This document shows, piece by piece, positions 17,026 through 25,521 of a stretch of 39,912 bases of DNA. Positions within the stretch are counted from its first letter, which is position 1, and the number at the start of each line of letters is the position of its first letter. This DNA comes from Deltaproteobacteria bacterium (lineage in GTDB: Bacteria > Desulfobacterota > Deferrimicrobia > Deferrimicrobiales > Deferrimicrobiaceae). The notes beneath the pieces were generated by a model, which was not told the DNA's origin, made no database searches, and saw only the letters and a program-made list of their open reading frames with translations. The position numbers and the translations under genes are program-made. The DNA is taken from the NCBI GenBank assembly GCA_003105225.1, contig PQAK01000064.1, positions 1 to 39,912 of the forward strand, written 5' to 3'.

Positions 17026-17690
17026 CCGTCCACCACCTCCACGCCGGCGGGCTTCCGGAACCGGAACCACCGCGGCGGCAGGGAAGGATCGAGGGCCGTC
17101 CCCTCCAGGTAAAGATGATTGGCGCCGCCCATCCGGTCGTAGATGTGAACTTCCCGCACCAGGAGGTCGGCGTTTCCCACCACCAGGTCGATGCGGCGGA
17201 CCTCCGGGGCCGCATCCCCTCGCGGAACCAGCTTCAGGGCGGTCTCCTCCCCCTTCTTCCTCGACACCGCTTCCTCCACCCGGAAGAAGCCGGTGATCTC
17301 CCCGTTCCCGAAGAGCAGCAACAGCGGGACCTTCCCCCCGAGCCCTTTTTCGTCGACCTTCCTCCGGAAGACCTGGGGAGAATCGACCGGCCGGAAATAG
17401 AGATACTCCCCGTCGGCCATGAAGATCTGGGCGTCCTGGCCGTCGTAGTCCCAGCGCATTTTCAGGGGCCGTGCGAAGAAAACCTGCCCCGACGCCTTCC
17501 GCACGATCCCCAGGTGCTGCAGGGGAACCTCCTGGCGGAACCGCGCGGAGAACGTCCGCGCGCCCGCGTACTTCCCCTCGACCTTCTTCAGGAGGGCTTC
17601 CCCGGGTCCCTCTCCGCCCGCAAACGCCGGGACGGATGCCAGAAAAACAAAGAGGGCCGCCAATGCGGCCCGTGCGCCTGCGCGCCTCAA
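17022..17690 (-). CDS. lolA: Outer-membrane lipoprotein carrier protein LolA
   Basis: A 222-residue periplasmic chaperone that ferries lipoproteins from the LolCDE complex to the outer membrane. The signal peptide (RRAGARAALAALFVFLASVPAFA) ends before GGEG. The mature part shows LolA features: ARTFSARFRQEV, ASGQVFFARPLKMRWDYDG, and DGEYLYFRPVDSPQVFRR. I chose TTG 17690 because AAGGAG stands nine bases upstream and it leaves a standard-length signal peptide; an ATG at 17726 has no ribosome binding site and gives a long charged leader. It is coupled to rimO by a 4-nt overlap. The ftsK-lolA neighbourhood is common, here interrupted by a HAD gene. Confidence 0.88.
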   Translation of the reverse strand: MRRAGARAALAALFVFLASVPAFAGGEGPGEALLKKVEGKYAGARTFSARFRQEVPLQHLGIVRKASGQVFFARPLKMRWDYDGQDAQIFMADGEYLYFRPVDSPQVFRRKVDEKGLGGKVPLLLLFGNGEITGFFRVEEAVSRKKGEETALKLVPRGDAAPEVRRIDLVVGNADLLVREVHIYDRMGGANHLYLEGTALDPSLPPRWFRFRKPAGVEVVDG

Positions 17691-17773
17691 CGAGGTACGC
17701 TCCTTTCCGGAAAAGATGCCTTCCATTTTACACGAAACCTTGCGGGTGCGCGGCCCGACGGGACCGCGGCGCA

Positions 17774-18379
17774 TCACGGGACGCGCACCCCGATGGCGTC
17801 AAGGGACGCAAGGAGGGATGCGTGGGAAACATAGCGGATCGCCTGAAGACCCAACCGGCGCGCCCCCTCGGCGTACGCCTCGATGTCGTCGATGAAGACG
17901 CACTCCTGCGGCCGGAGCCCGAGTTTCCCGAGCGCGTCGAGATAGATCCTCTCCCCCGGCTTCATCTCCTTGACCTGGAAGGAGAGCGTCACGGAATCGA
18001 ACAGGGGGAATACCGCCACCGTCTTGAAATACCGCTCGTAGTGGCATTCGTTTGTATTCGACAGCAGCCCGACCTTGTACGCTTTCTTGAGATCCCGGAT
18101 GAGCCGGAACGTGCCCGGGAGGGGGGTGAAGATCTCCGTGAAGGCCTGGAAGAAACCCTCCACGGAAATCGAAAGATTTCCCCTGCGGCACGCCTCCCGG
18201 AAGAATTCCTCCGAGGTGATTCGGCCGGACTCGTACCGGGCCGGCAGGCCGGAGGCGTAGATCGCCGCCTTCAGCTCCTCGAACCGAAGGCCGGTATGGG
18301 GCAGCAGGCGGCGCAGGAAAAGATCGTTGTCGAACGCGCAGATCACGTTCCCGAAATCGAAGATGACTCCCTGGATCAT
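17774..18379 (-). CDS. HAD-superfamily hydrolase, YihX-like
   Basis: A 201-residue HAD-IA phosphatase-like protein. Motif I is DFGNV (8-12): the nucleophile Asp8 is present, but the second Asp of the usual DxD is Gly-Asn, a variation typical of YihX-like members. Motif II is LLSNTN, motif III the Lys in VKEMKPGERIY, and motif IV FIDDIEAYAEGAR. The cap is the small helical type. Substrate is unknown; glucose-1-phosphate and FMN are known for relatives. ATG 18379 overlaps the ftsK stop as ATGA, so it is coupled to ftsK. Confidence 0.87.
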   Translation of the reverse strand: MIQGVIFDFGNVICAFDNDLFLRRLLPHTGLRFEELKAAIYASGLPARYESGRITSEEFFREACRRGNLSISVEGFFQAFTEIFTPLPGTFRLIRDLKKAYKVGLLSNTNECHYERYFKTVAVFPLFDSVTLSFQVKEMKPGERIYLDALGKLGLRPQECVFIDDIEAYAEGARRLGLQAIRYVSHASLLASLDAIGVRVP

Positions 18380-20529
18380 GGCTCTTTACGCGCCGCGTAC
18401 ACCTCCCGGGGTTTCCCTCCCTCGGAGGGCCCCACGATTCCCTGGCGCTCCATCTCTTCGATGATTCGCGCGGCGCGGTTGAACCCGATCTGGAGCCGCC
18501 GCTGCAGCAGCGACACGGAGGCGCGCCCTGCGCGCACCACTTCCTCCACGGCGGCGTCGAATTTCTCGTCCCTCGACGGATCGTGCTCCTCCTCGGCCGG
18601 CGGGACGTCGATGGAAGGCTCGTATACCGGCGCCCCCTGCGCCCGAAGGTGCGCCACGACCCGCTGGATCTCCGCCTCCCCCACGTAGGGGCCGTGCACC
18701 CGCAGGATCCCGCCGACGCCCGGCTGCAGGAAGAGCATGTCCCCGAACCCCAGGAGCGTTTCCGCGCCGGACTGGTCCAGGATGGTCCGGGAGTCGTACT
18801 GCGACGCCACCTTGAAGGAGATCCGCGCCGGGAAATTCGCCTTGATCACCCCGGTCAGGACGTCGACGGAGGGCCGTTGCGTGGCGAAGACAAGATGGAT
18901 CCCGGCGGCGCGGGCCATCTGCGTCAGCCGGGTGATCGTGTCCTCCACCTCCCGCCGGGACGCGGTCGTCATGACGAGATCCGCCAGCTCGTCGATCACG
19001 ATGACGATGTAGGGCAGCCGGGTCAGCTCCTCCCCCTCGCCGTTCCTGGTCCTGGGGCGGAACGCGGAGCGCGATCGTTTCTCCACGAGCTGGTTGTAGG
19101 CGTCGATGTGCCGCACGCCGTTTTCCTGCATGAGCTGGTACCGCCCGGTCATCTCCCCCACCGCCCACTTGAGCACCTGGCCCGCGTCCCGAGGCTGGGT
19201 GATGACGCTGTGGTAGAGGTGGGGAATCCCCTCGTAGGGGGACAGCTCGAGCATCTTCGGGTCGACCAGGATGAGCCGCACCTCGTCGGGCGTCGCGCGG
19301 AACAGGATCGACAGGATCATGGTGTGGAGCGCGACGCTCTTGCCCGAGCCGGTGGCGCCGGCGATCAGCAGGTGGGGCATCTTCGAGAGGTCCCGGACGA
19401 CCGGCTCCCCGAAGATGTCCTTCCCGAGGGCGAGCGACAGCGCCGATTCCGATTCCGCGTACGCGCGGCTTGCGAGAATCTCCCGCAGCGTGATCCGGGT
19501 CCGGTCCCCGTTGGGGATCTCGAATCCCATCACCCCTTTCCCGGGGATGTTGGGGACGACGCGGACCGACTCGCACCGCATCGCCAGCGCGAGGTCGTCC
19601 GCCATCGCCACGACCCGGTTCGCCTTGATCCCCGGAGCCGGCCGGAACTCGTACGTGGTGACGAGGGGGCCGGTCCGGATTTCCGTGATCGAGCCGTCGA
19701 TCCCGTACTGGGAAAGCTTTTCGATCAGGGTCTCCGCGTTCCGGTGAAGGGCTTCCTCGTCCGCCCCGTTCCCCCCCGCCCCCGGGGGCTCGAGCAGCTC
19801 CAGCGGCGGGAGCACGAATTCCCTTGCGGTGGCCCTTGCGGATTGCGCGGGCTCCGGAGGGGCCGGCGGCGGCGCCACGATGCGGGGGGGAGGCGGAGGC
19901 GTTTCCCGCCGGGGCTCCGCCTTCGGCCCGGAAGGCTCCCACTCCTCCTTCGGGGAGAGCTTCTCCTTGACCATGGCGCGGACTTCATCGGGGGTCTTCT
20001 TCCTGCGCCAGAGGGACGGCATGCCGGACAGCGGAAGCCCGGTGAACAGCATGAGGGAAAGGAGCAGGAGCGCGGAGAGGCACAGCAGGCCCCCCACGGG
20101 GTTCAGCAGCTTCCCGAAGAAATTGGCCCCCAGCAGGTATCCCACGATCCCGGGCAGGAAGAGATCCTGGTCGAGGATCCGGATGTGCCCGGTGAAGAAG
20201 CTCAGCACGCCGAGCAGGCAGCAGACGGCGATCAGCCCCCCCGCGGCCCGGCCCCATTTTCCCGAAATCCCCTCCCCGCGGAAGGTCCAGTAGGCAAGCG
20301 CCAGGCACAGGGCGGGAAACCCGATGGCGCCGATGCCGAACAGCTGCAGCAGCAGGTCGGAAAGGACCGCGCCCACCCATCCTCCCCAGTTGCGGACCCC
20401 CCCCGCCCCCGAGCTCCAGGCGGACAGGGAAGGGTCGACCTGGTGGAACGAGATCAGCGCCACCGCGAGGAAGATCCCGATGGTCAGGAACAGGATCGCG
20501 AGGGCGTCCCTGCGGATCTTCTCCCCCAT
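18376..20529 (-). CDS. ftsK: DNA translocase FtsK/SpoIIIE
   Basis: A 717-residue translocase that pumps chromosome termini to the XerCD/dif site during division. The N-terminus has about four membrane segments (10-28, 52-80, 96-113, 122-164), then a Pro-rich linker (205-230), the alpha-beta motor with Walker A GATGSGKS (391-398) and Walker B IVIVIDELADL (about 508-518), and the gamma winged-helix domain (about 655-717; LLQRRLQIGFNRAARIIEEME) that reads KOPS sequences. The linker is short compared with E. coli FtsK but normal for many bacteria. ATG 20529 has GGAG eight bases upstream. It lies 1 bp after rnj. Confidence 0.96.
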   Translation of the reverse strand: MGEKIRRDALAILFLTIGIFLAVALISFHQVDPSLSAWSSGAGGVRNWGGWVGAVLSDLLLQLFGIGAIGFPALCLALAYWTFRGEGISGKWGRAAGGLIAVCCLLGVLSFFTGHIRILDQDLFLPGIVGYLLGANFFGKLLNPVGGLLCLSALLLLSLMLFTGLPLSGMPSLWRRKKTPDEVRAMVKEKLSPKEEWEPSGPKAEPRRETPPPPPRIVAPPPAPPEPAQSARATAREFVLPPLELLEPPGAGGNGADEEALHRNAETLIEKLSQYGIDGSITEIRTGPLVTTYEFRPAPGIKANRVVAMADDLALAMRCESVRVVPNIPGKGVMGFEIPNGDRTRITLREILASRAYAESESALSLALGKDIFGEPVVRDLSKMPHLLIAGATGSGKSVALHTMILSILFRATPDEVRLILVDPKMLELSPYEGIPHLYHSVITQPRDAGQVLKWAVGEMTGRYQLMQENGVRHIDAYNQLVEKRSRSAFRPRTRNGEGEELTRLPYIVIVIDELADLVMTTASRREVEDTITRLTQMARAAGIHLVFATQRPSVDVLTGVIKANFPARISFKVASQYDSRTILDQSGAETLLGFGDMLFLQPGVGGILRVHGPYVGEAEIQRVVAHLRAQGAPVYEPSIDVPPAEEEHDPSRDEKFDAAVEEVVRAGRASVSLLQRRLQIGFNRAARIIEEMERQGIVGPSEGGKPREVYAARKEP

Positions 20530-20530
20530 C

Positions 20531-22183
20531 CTAGAGCTCCATCACCACGGGGAGGATCACCGGTTTGCGCTCGAGGCGCTTGTTGAAGTAGCGGCGCAGC
20601 GCCTTCCGGATCTCGGTCTGGATCTCCGCCAGGTCCTTCCTCGACTCGACGCCGCTTTCCTCCCAGGTCTTCAGCACGATCTCCCTCGCCTCCTCGACGC
20701 TCGCTTCCGATCCGTTCTCCGTGACGACGCCCCGCGTCATCACGTCCGGACCGTACAGGATCTCCCCCGTCGTCGACGAGAGCGCGAGCACCACCATGAC
20801 GATCCCCACCTGGGAAAGCTGGTACCGGTCCTTGAGGACGAAGCTCTCCACGTCGGCCACGCCTTTCCCGTCGACGAAGAAGCGTCCCACGGCAAGCTTG
20901 CCCGGGCGGGAGAGCTCTCCCCCGGAAAATTCCAGGATGTCCCCGTTCAAGGCCACCTCGGGGTGGGGAACGCCCCTTTCCACCGCCAGGTTCCTGTGCC
21001 GGTAGAGAAAGCGCGGGTCGCCGTGGACGGGGATGAAGTATTTCGGGCGTACCGTGTCGATCATGAGCTGCAGCTCTTCCCTGCTGGCATGGCCCGAAAC
21101 GTGGACTTCGGAGATCTTTTCGTGCAGGACCTCCGCGCCGGCCAGGTACAGGTGATTGATCACGCTGGCGATCGCCCGCTCGTTCCCGGGGATGAACTTG
21201 GAGGAGAGGACCACGGTGTCCCCTTCGCGGACCCGGACGTGCTTGTGCTCGCCCAGCGCCATGAGCGTCAGCGCCGAACGGGGCTCCCCCTGGCTTCCCG
21301 TCGTCAGCACGGCGATGCCCCGGCCGGCGGGCGTCTCCGCTTCTTCGACGGGAAGCAGGATGTCGGGACGCGGCAGCGCCATGCACCCCAGCTCCAGTGC
21401 GGTCGCCACGTTGCGGACCATGCTCTTCCCGCACAGCGCCACCCTGCGCCCATGGCGGGAGGCGGCCGAGAGCACCCCCTGGATCCGGTGGATGTTCGAA
21501 GAGAACATCGCGACGATGACCCGCCCCTTCGCCTCCGCGAAGATCTCCGACAACGCTTCCTCCACGAACCCCTCCGGCAGGCTGTGCCCTTCCTTCTCCA
21601 CGTTGGTGGAGTCGGAGAACAGCGCCGTCACCGGTTCCTCGGAGGCCAGGCGCGCCAGGCGGGGGATCGCGGTCGGGACGCCGTCGGGGGGACGGGGGTC
21701 GATCTTGAAATCCCCGGTATGGACGAACACGCCTTCCCCGCAGCGCAGGATGTATCCCACGCCGTCGGGGATGCTGTGGCAGACGGGAAAGGGTTCGATG
21801 TCGAAGCTCCCGATGCGGAAACGCCCGGACCTGCCGATGGGGACCAGGCGCGCCGCGCCGTCCAGGCCGAACTCCTCGAGGCGGTGGCGCAGGAGGCCGA
21901 GCGTCAGCGGGGTTCCATGGACCGGGACGTCGAATTCCTTCAGGAGGAACGAAACCGCGCCGATGTGATCTTCGTGCCCGTGGGTGAGCAGGAGGCCCTT
22001 CAGGCGGCTCGCGGTCTCCCGCAGGACGCCGAAATCGGGGACGACGTAGTCGACCCCCAGCATCGTGTCGTCGGGAAACATGAGGCCGGCGTCGATCAGG
22101 AGCGCGGACTCGCCGTCGTCGAACAGCATGGAGTTGAGGCCGATCTCGCCAACCCCCCCCAGCGGCACCACCCGAAGCGGCAT
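20531..22183 (-). CDS. rnj: Ribonuclease J
   Basis: A 550-residue metallo-beta-lactamase/beta-CASP nuclease with 5'-3' exo- and endonuclease activity in mRNA decay and rRNA processing. The zinc motif HGHEDH is at 68-73; further ligands lie in VHTGDFKID. The beta-CASP part includes SDSTNVEKEG and TTGSQGEPRSAL, and the C-terminus has VSGHASREELQLMI and PVHGDPRFL. I use ATG 22183, which has GAGG five bases upstream, rather than GTG 22189. It is followed at once by ftsK. Confidence 0.95.
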   Translation of the reverse strand: MPLRVVPLGGVGEIGLNSMLFDDGESALLIDAGLMFPDDTMLGVDYVVPDFGVLRETASRLKGLLLTHGHEDHIGAVSFLLKEFDVPVHGTPLTLGLLRHRLEEFGLDGAARLVPIGRSGRFRIGSFDIEPFPVCHSIPDGVGYILRCGEGVFVHTGDFKIDPRPPDGVPTAIPRLARLASEEPVTALFSDSTNVEKEGHSLPEGFVEEALSEIFAEAKGRVIVAMFSSNIHRIQGVLSAASRHGRRVALCGKSMVRNVATALELGCMALPRPDILLPVEEAETPAGRGIAVLTTGSQGEPRSALTLMALGEHKHVRVREGDTVVLSSKFIPGNERAIASVINHLYLAGAEVLHEKISEVHVSGHASREELQLMIDTVRPKYFIPVHGDPRFLYRHRNLAVERGVPHPEVALNGDILEFSGGELSRPGKLAVGRFFVDGKGVADVESFVLKDRYQLSQVGIVMVVLALSSTTGEILYGPDVMTRGVVTENGSEASVEEAREIVLKTWEESGVESRKDLAEIQTEIRKALRRYFNKRLERKPVILPVVMEL

Positions 22184-22217
22184 CCTCACCTCGCAGGACG
22201 ATGAAACCTAAAAGGTA

Positions 22218-22946
22218 TCACAATACGGCCCGCGGCCGTCGTTCCGCCACTTCCAACCGCGCGGCCAGGATCCTGCGCCTCGCCTCCAGCGCGATTTCCT
22301 GCTTGGAGGAAAAGACGCCGGAAGCCGGGGAGAGGGGCTCCAGGACGCGCACGGTCAGCACCGCCGGCCGGAATAGGAGGGACCCCTTGGGCAGGGCGAA
22401 GCGGCCGCCGTCGATGTAGACCGGAAGGACGGAGACGCCCGCTTTCTGTGCGATGTAGAAGGCCCCGGCCTTGAACTCCCCGATCTCGCCGTCCGCGCTG
22501 CGGGTCCCCTCGGGAAAGATCACCACGACCTGCCCCTTGCCGATCCGCCGGACCGCCTTTTTCATCAGGCGGACCGCGTCGCGGGGATCGTCCCGGTCGA
22601 TGAACAGATTGCCCGCGAACTCCATCGCCCTGCCGAACATCGGGATTTCCCCCAGTTCCCGCTTCGCCAGGAACTTGATCTCCCTCGGGAACGCGGCGAG
22701 AAACAGCGGGATGTCCACCAGGCTCTGGTGGTTCGACACGAGGATGGCCCCTCCCGGCGGGAGCCGCTCCGCTCCCTCCACCCGCACCCGCCATCCCCCG
22801 AGGAGGATAAACCCCTTCCCCCACCATGTCATCAGCCTGGCGGAGGCGCGCTCCGAGCGCGTGACCGCCCCGCAGAGGAACACGGTCAGAGAGGCGAAAA
22901 AGGTGAAACCCAGTATGGCGACGGACTTGAGCGCGCCCGTGATCAC
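22218..22946 (-). CDS. plsC: 1-acyl-sn-glycerol-3-phosphate acyltransferase
   Basis: A 242-residue membrane acyltransferase that makes phosphatidic acid from lysophosphatidic acid. An N-terminal hydrophobic segment (about 7-27) anchors it. The catalytic H-x4-D is NHQSLVD (His73, Asp78), followed by FLAKRELGEIPMFG, FIDRDDPRDA and the FPEGTRS substrate motif. The start is GTG 22946, which overlaps the radC stop as GTGA and has GGAGG ten bases upstream. It sits 34 bp before rnj. Confidence 0.92.
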   Translation of the reverse strand: MITGALKSVAILGFTFFASLTVFLCGAVTRSERASARLMTWWGKGFILLGGWRVRVEGAERLPPGGAILVSNHQSLVDIPLFLAAFPREIKFLAKRELGEIPMFGRAMEFAGNLFIDRDDPRDAVRLMKKAVRRIGKGQVVVIFPEGTRSADGEIGEFKAGAFYIAQKAGVSVLPVYIDGGRFALPKGSLLFRPAVLTVRVLEPLSPASGVFSSKQEIALEARRRILAARLEVAERRPRAVL

Positions 22947-23521
22947 CAGTCCGCTTCCTCCCGGAAGCTGTAAAAGGAGCCGTCGCCTATTATGACATGA
23001 TCGAGAACGGCGATCCCCACGATTCCGCCGGCGGAACGGAGCCGCTTCGTGATCTCCCGGTCCTCGGGGCTCGGCGCGGGGTCGCCGCTGGGGTGGTTGT
23101 GGATCAGGAGCACCGAGGCCGCCCGTTCCCGCACCGCGGGGGCGAACACCTCCCGGGGGTGGATGAGGCTGCCGTTGAGGATTCCCGTCGAGACGCGGAC
23201 GTCCTGCACCGGGCGGTTCTTGACGTCCAGCAGCACGGCGAGAAACACCTCGACGGCGTAGTCGGCGAGGAGGTAGCGATAGCGTTCGAACACGTCGGAC
23301 GCCGACCGGTACGGCTCCGGCCGGGAAGGGGGCGCCGACAGCGCCCGCCGGACGATCTCCACCGCCGCCTCCCACCGCTTCCGCAGCGACGGATCGGCCG
23401 TCTCCTCACCGCGCGCGACGCTTCGCATCCGATCGCCGTCTCCGGGGAAGGCGGCCCGGAACAGGTCCGCCTCCTCGCAGGCCTCGAGCGGCCTTCCGTT
23501 CCGGCCGGGGAGTCTGGGCAT
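22943..23521 (-). CDS. radC: RadC/YsxA-family JAB1/MPN protein, short N-terminus
   Basis: A 192-residue protein with a complete C-terminal JAMM metal motif: LIHNHPSGDPAPSPED gives His141, His143 and Asp154. LLDVKNRPVQDVRVSTGILNGSLIHPREVF is the normal RadC core. The usual N-terminal helix-hairpin-helix segment (typically ...LSDAELLAILL...) is replaced by about 45 residues that do not resemble it, so the protein is shorter than most RadC. Despite the name, a DNA-repair role for the family is not established. ATG 23521 has GGAGGGACC upstream. Confidence 0.85.
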   Translation of the reverse strand: MPRLPGRNGRPLEACEEADLFRAAFPGDGDRMRSVARGEETADPSLRKRWEAAVEIVRRALSAPPSRPEPYRSASDVFERYRYLLADYAVEVFLAVLLDVKNRPVQDVRVSTGILNGSLIHPREVFAPAVRERAASVLLIHNHPSGDPAPSPEDREITKRLRSAGGIVGIAVLDHVIIGDGSFYSFREEADW

Positions 23522-23611
23522 GGTCCCTCCCTGAAGGGGATACGGGCAGGCATTCAACATCCGTTCCAAAAAATCCCGAAGAATGGAATACCTTTCGGCG
23601 ATAATAAGAAT

Positions 23612-24559
23612 ATGGAGTTCGGGGAAGCCCAATCGGCGATCCGCCGCCTGCGGGACAATGTCGAGTCGGTTCTTCTGGGGAAGAGGGAGGCCGTGGAACT
23701 GGCGCTCTCCTCCTTCCTCGCCGGGGGGCACATCCTCCTGGAGGACCTCCCGGGTACGGGGAAGACGACGCTTGCGCGGGCCCTCGCAGCGAGCATCTCG
23801 GGCTCGTTCCGGCGCGTCCAGTTCACGAGCGACCTCCTGCCGCAGGATGTTCTCGGCGTCCATATCTTCGACGCGGAGAAGCGGGGCTTCACGTTTTCCC
23901 CCGGGCCCCTGTTCGCCAACATCGTCCTCGCGGACGAGATCAACCGGAGCAACCCGAGGGCCCAGAGCGCCCTGCTCGAAGCGATGAGCGAGCGGCAGGT
24001 GACGGTGGACAACCGGACGTACCCGCTCCCCGACCCGTTCCTCGTCATCGCCACCCAGAATCCGTTCGACCAGCACGGGACCTATCCCCTCCCCGAATCC
24101 CAGCTCGACCGGTTCAATCTCCGGCTGCGGCTTTCCTACCCGGACCGGAATTCGGAACTGCGCCTGATCCGGGAAAACAACCTGTTCACCACCCGGGACG
24201 GCATCCCGCCCGTTCTCCGTTCCGATCAGGTCCTGGAGTGCCGCTCTCTCCTGAACCGGGTCACCGTCCGGGAGCCCGTCGTGTCCTACATCCACCGGAT
24301 CGTGGAGGCGACGCGGTCGCACCCCGCGATCCGGCTCGGGGCTTCCCCCCGCGGCGCCATCGGGCTCAAGAGCACCTCGCAGGCGCTTGCATTCCTCTCG
24401 GGGCGGGATTACGTCGTCCCCGGCGACGTCAAGAAAACCGCATCGGCCGTGCTGTGCCACCGCATCTTCCCGAAAGGGTCCTCCGGGGGGGAAGCGTCCG
24501 CCGATGCCGCGGCGGCGGTCCTGTCGGAGATCCTCGAGACCGTCCCCGCGCCCGTATGA
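23612..24559 (+). CDS. MoxR-family AAA+ ATPase
   Basis: A 315-residue AAA+ ATPase of the MoxR group. Walker A GTGKTT is at 48-53, Walker B is IVLADEINRS, sensor 1 is FLVIATQNPFDQHGTYPLPESQLDRF, and the C-terminal lid contains GASPRGAIGL. MoxR proteins act as chaperones that activate or insert metal-containing or multi-subunit complexes, usually with DUF58 and VWA proteins. ATG 23612 has only a weak ribosome binding site; GATAAT at 23600-23605 just upstream could be a -10 giving a leaderless mRNA. It overlaps the DUF58 gene by 4 nt. Confidence 0.93.
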   Translation: MEFGEAQSAIRRLRDNVESVLLGKREAVELALSSFLAGGHILLEDLPGTGKTTLARALAASISGSFRRVQFTSDLLPQDVLGVHIFDAEKRGFTFSPGPLFANIVLADEINRSNPRAQSALLEAMSERQVTVDNRTYPLPDPFLVIATQNPFDQHGTYPLPESQLDRFNLRLRLSYPDRNSELRLIRENNLFTTRDGIPPVLRSDQVLECRSLLNRVTVREPVVSYIHRIVEATRSHPAIRLGASPRGAIGLKSTSQALAFLSGRDYVVPGDVKKTASAVLCHRIFPKGSSGGEASADAAAAVLSEILETVPAPV

Positions 24560-25521
24560 AGCCGCCGCGCCCCGCCCTTCGCGCGAGGATCCGGCTTCCG
24601 CGCAGGCTCCGGGTCACGTTCGAAGGAAAGGGGTTCCTGCTGCTCACGCTCGGGGTGGGAGCGGCGGCGATCAACACGGGCAACAACCTCCTCTACATCG
24701 CCCTGTGCATGAACCTGAGCTTCATCATTCTCTCGGGGATCCTGTCCGAAGGATCGATCCGGGGAGTCACCCTTCGGATCGGCCCGGTCTCCGATGCCTT
24801 CGCCTCCCGCGAGAGCCTGCTGGCCGTCACGTGCTCCGCCTCCGGGAAGCGTTTCCCGGCGATGTCGCTGGCGGTGGGGCTTGCGTTCGAGGATGTCCGC
24901 CTCTGCGCGCGCTTCCCGGAAATACCGGCCGGCGGCTCGGCGACCCGGATCCTGCCGTTCCTGCCGAAGCGGCGGGGGATGCTGCCCGCCGGTTCCTGCA
25001 CCGTCTCCACGAGGTTCCCGTTCGCCCTGTTCGAGAAATCGATGGACGCCGCGGTGGAGACCTCCCTGCTGGTGTATCCGGAACCGTCCGGGGGGGAGGA
25101 GACCGCGGACGGCGGTGAAGTCTCCGATCCCTCCGGGAGCGTCGCGCTCGCCGGAAGACAGGGGACGACGATCCGCGGCGCGCGCGACCACATGCCCGCG
25201 GACCCCTTCCGGGACATCCACTGGAAGGCGTCGGCGCGGATGGGAAAATGGATGGTCAAGGTACGCGAACGGGAAGCGGTCCCCGTGTCCGACCTGCGCC
25301 TCCCCGCACCCTGCCCCCCGGACGAGTTCGAACGCCGCGTCTCCGGCGCCTGCGCCTTTGTCCTTCGGTGCGAGAAGGAGGGGCGGCCTTACCGCATCTG
25401 GGCCGGGGATCACCTGCGCGTGGATGCCTCGGGCGGCAATTGCCGGACCCGGGCGCTGTCCTTCCTGGCGCTCGTCGCCGCGGACGGCACCCTCTCCCCG
25501 GCAGGGAGCTATCGGGCATGA
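24556..25521 (+). CDS. DUF58 domain membrane protein
   Basis: A 321-residue protein with two close N-terminal hydrophobic segments (about 28-62; FLLLTLGVGAAAINTGNNLLYIALCMNLSFIILSG) and a C-terminal DUF58 domain marked by RGARDHMPADPFRDIHWKASARMGKWMVK (about 210-240). DUF58 proteins accompany MoxR ATPases and transglutaminase-like proteins; their biochemical role is not settled. ATG 24556 overlaps the moxR stop (ATGA), and its own stop overlaps the next ATG in the same way, so the three genes are translationally coupled. Confidence 0.9.
   Translation: MKPPRPALRARIRLPRRLRVTFEGKGFLLLTLGVGAAAINTGNNLLYIALCMNLSFIILSGILSEGSIRGVTLRIGPVSDAFASRESLLAVTCSASGKRFPAMSLAVGLAFEDVRLCARFPEIPAGGSATRILPFLPKRRGMLPAGSCTVSTRFPFALFEKSMDAAVETSLLVYPEPSGGEETADGGEVSDPSGSVALAGRQGTTIRGARDHMPADPFRDIHWKASARMGKWMVKVREREAVPVSDLRLPAPCPPDEFERRVSGACAFVLRCEKEGRPYRIWAGDHLRVDASGGNCRTRALSFLALVAADGTLSPAGSYRA

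Noticed and set aside
17691..17773. Longer lolA starting at ATG 17726 or at the HAD stop
   Set aside because: Neither start has a ribosome binding site and both give an overlong charged leader; TTG 17690 has AAGGAG at nine bases.
18583..20586. A 667-codon plus-strand frame opposite ftsK
   Set aside because: Low-complexity Arg/Asp/Gly/His sequence produced by the complementary strand of ftsK.
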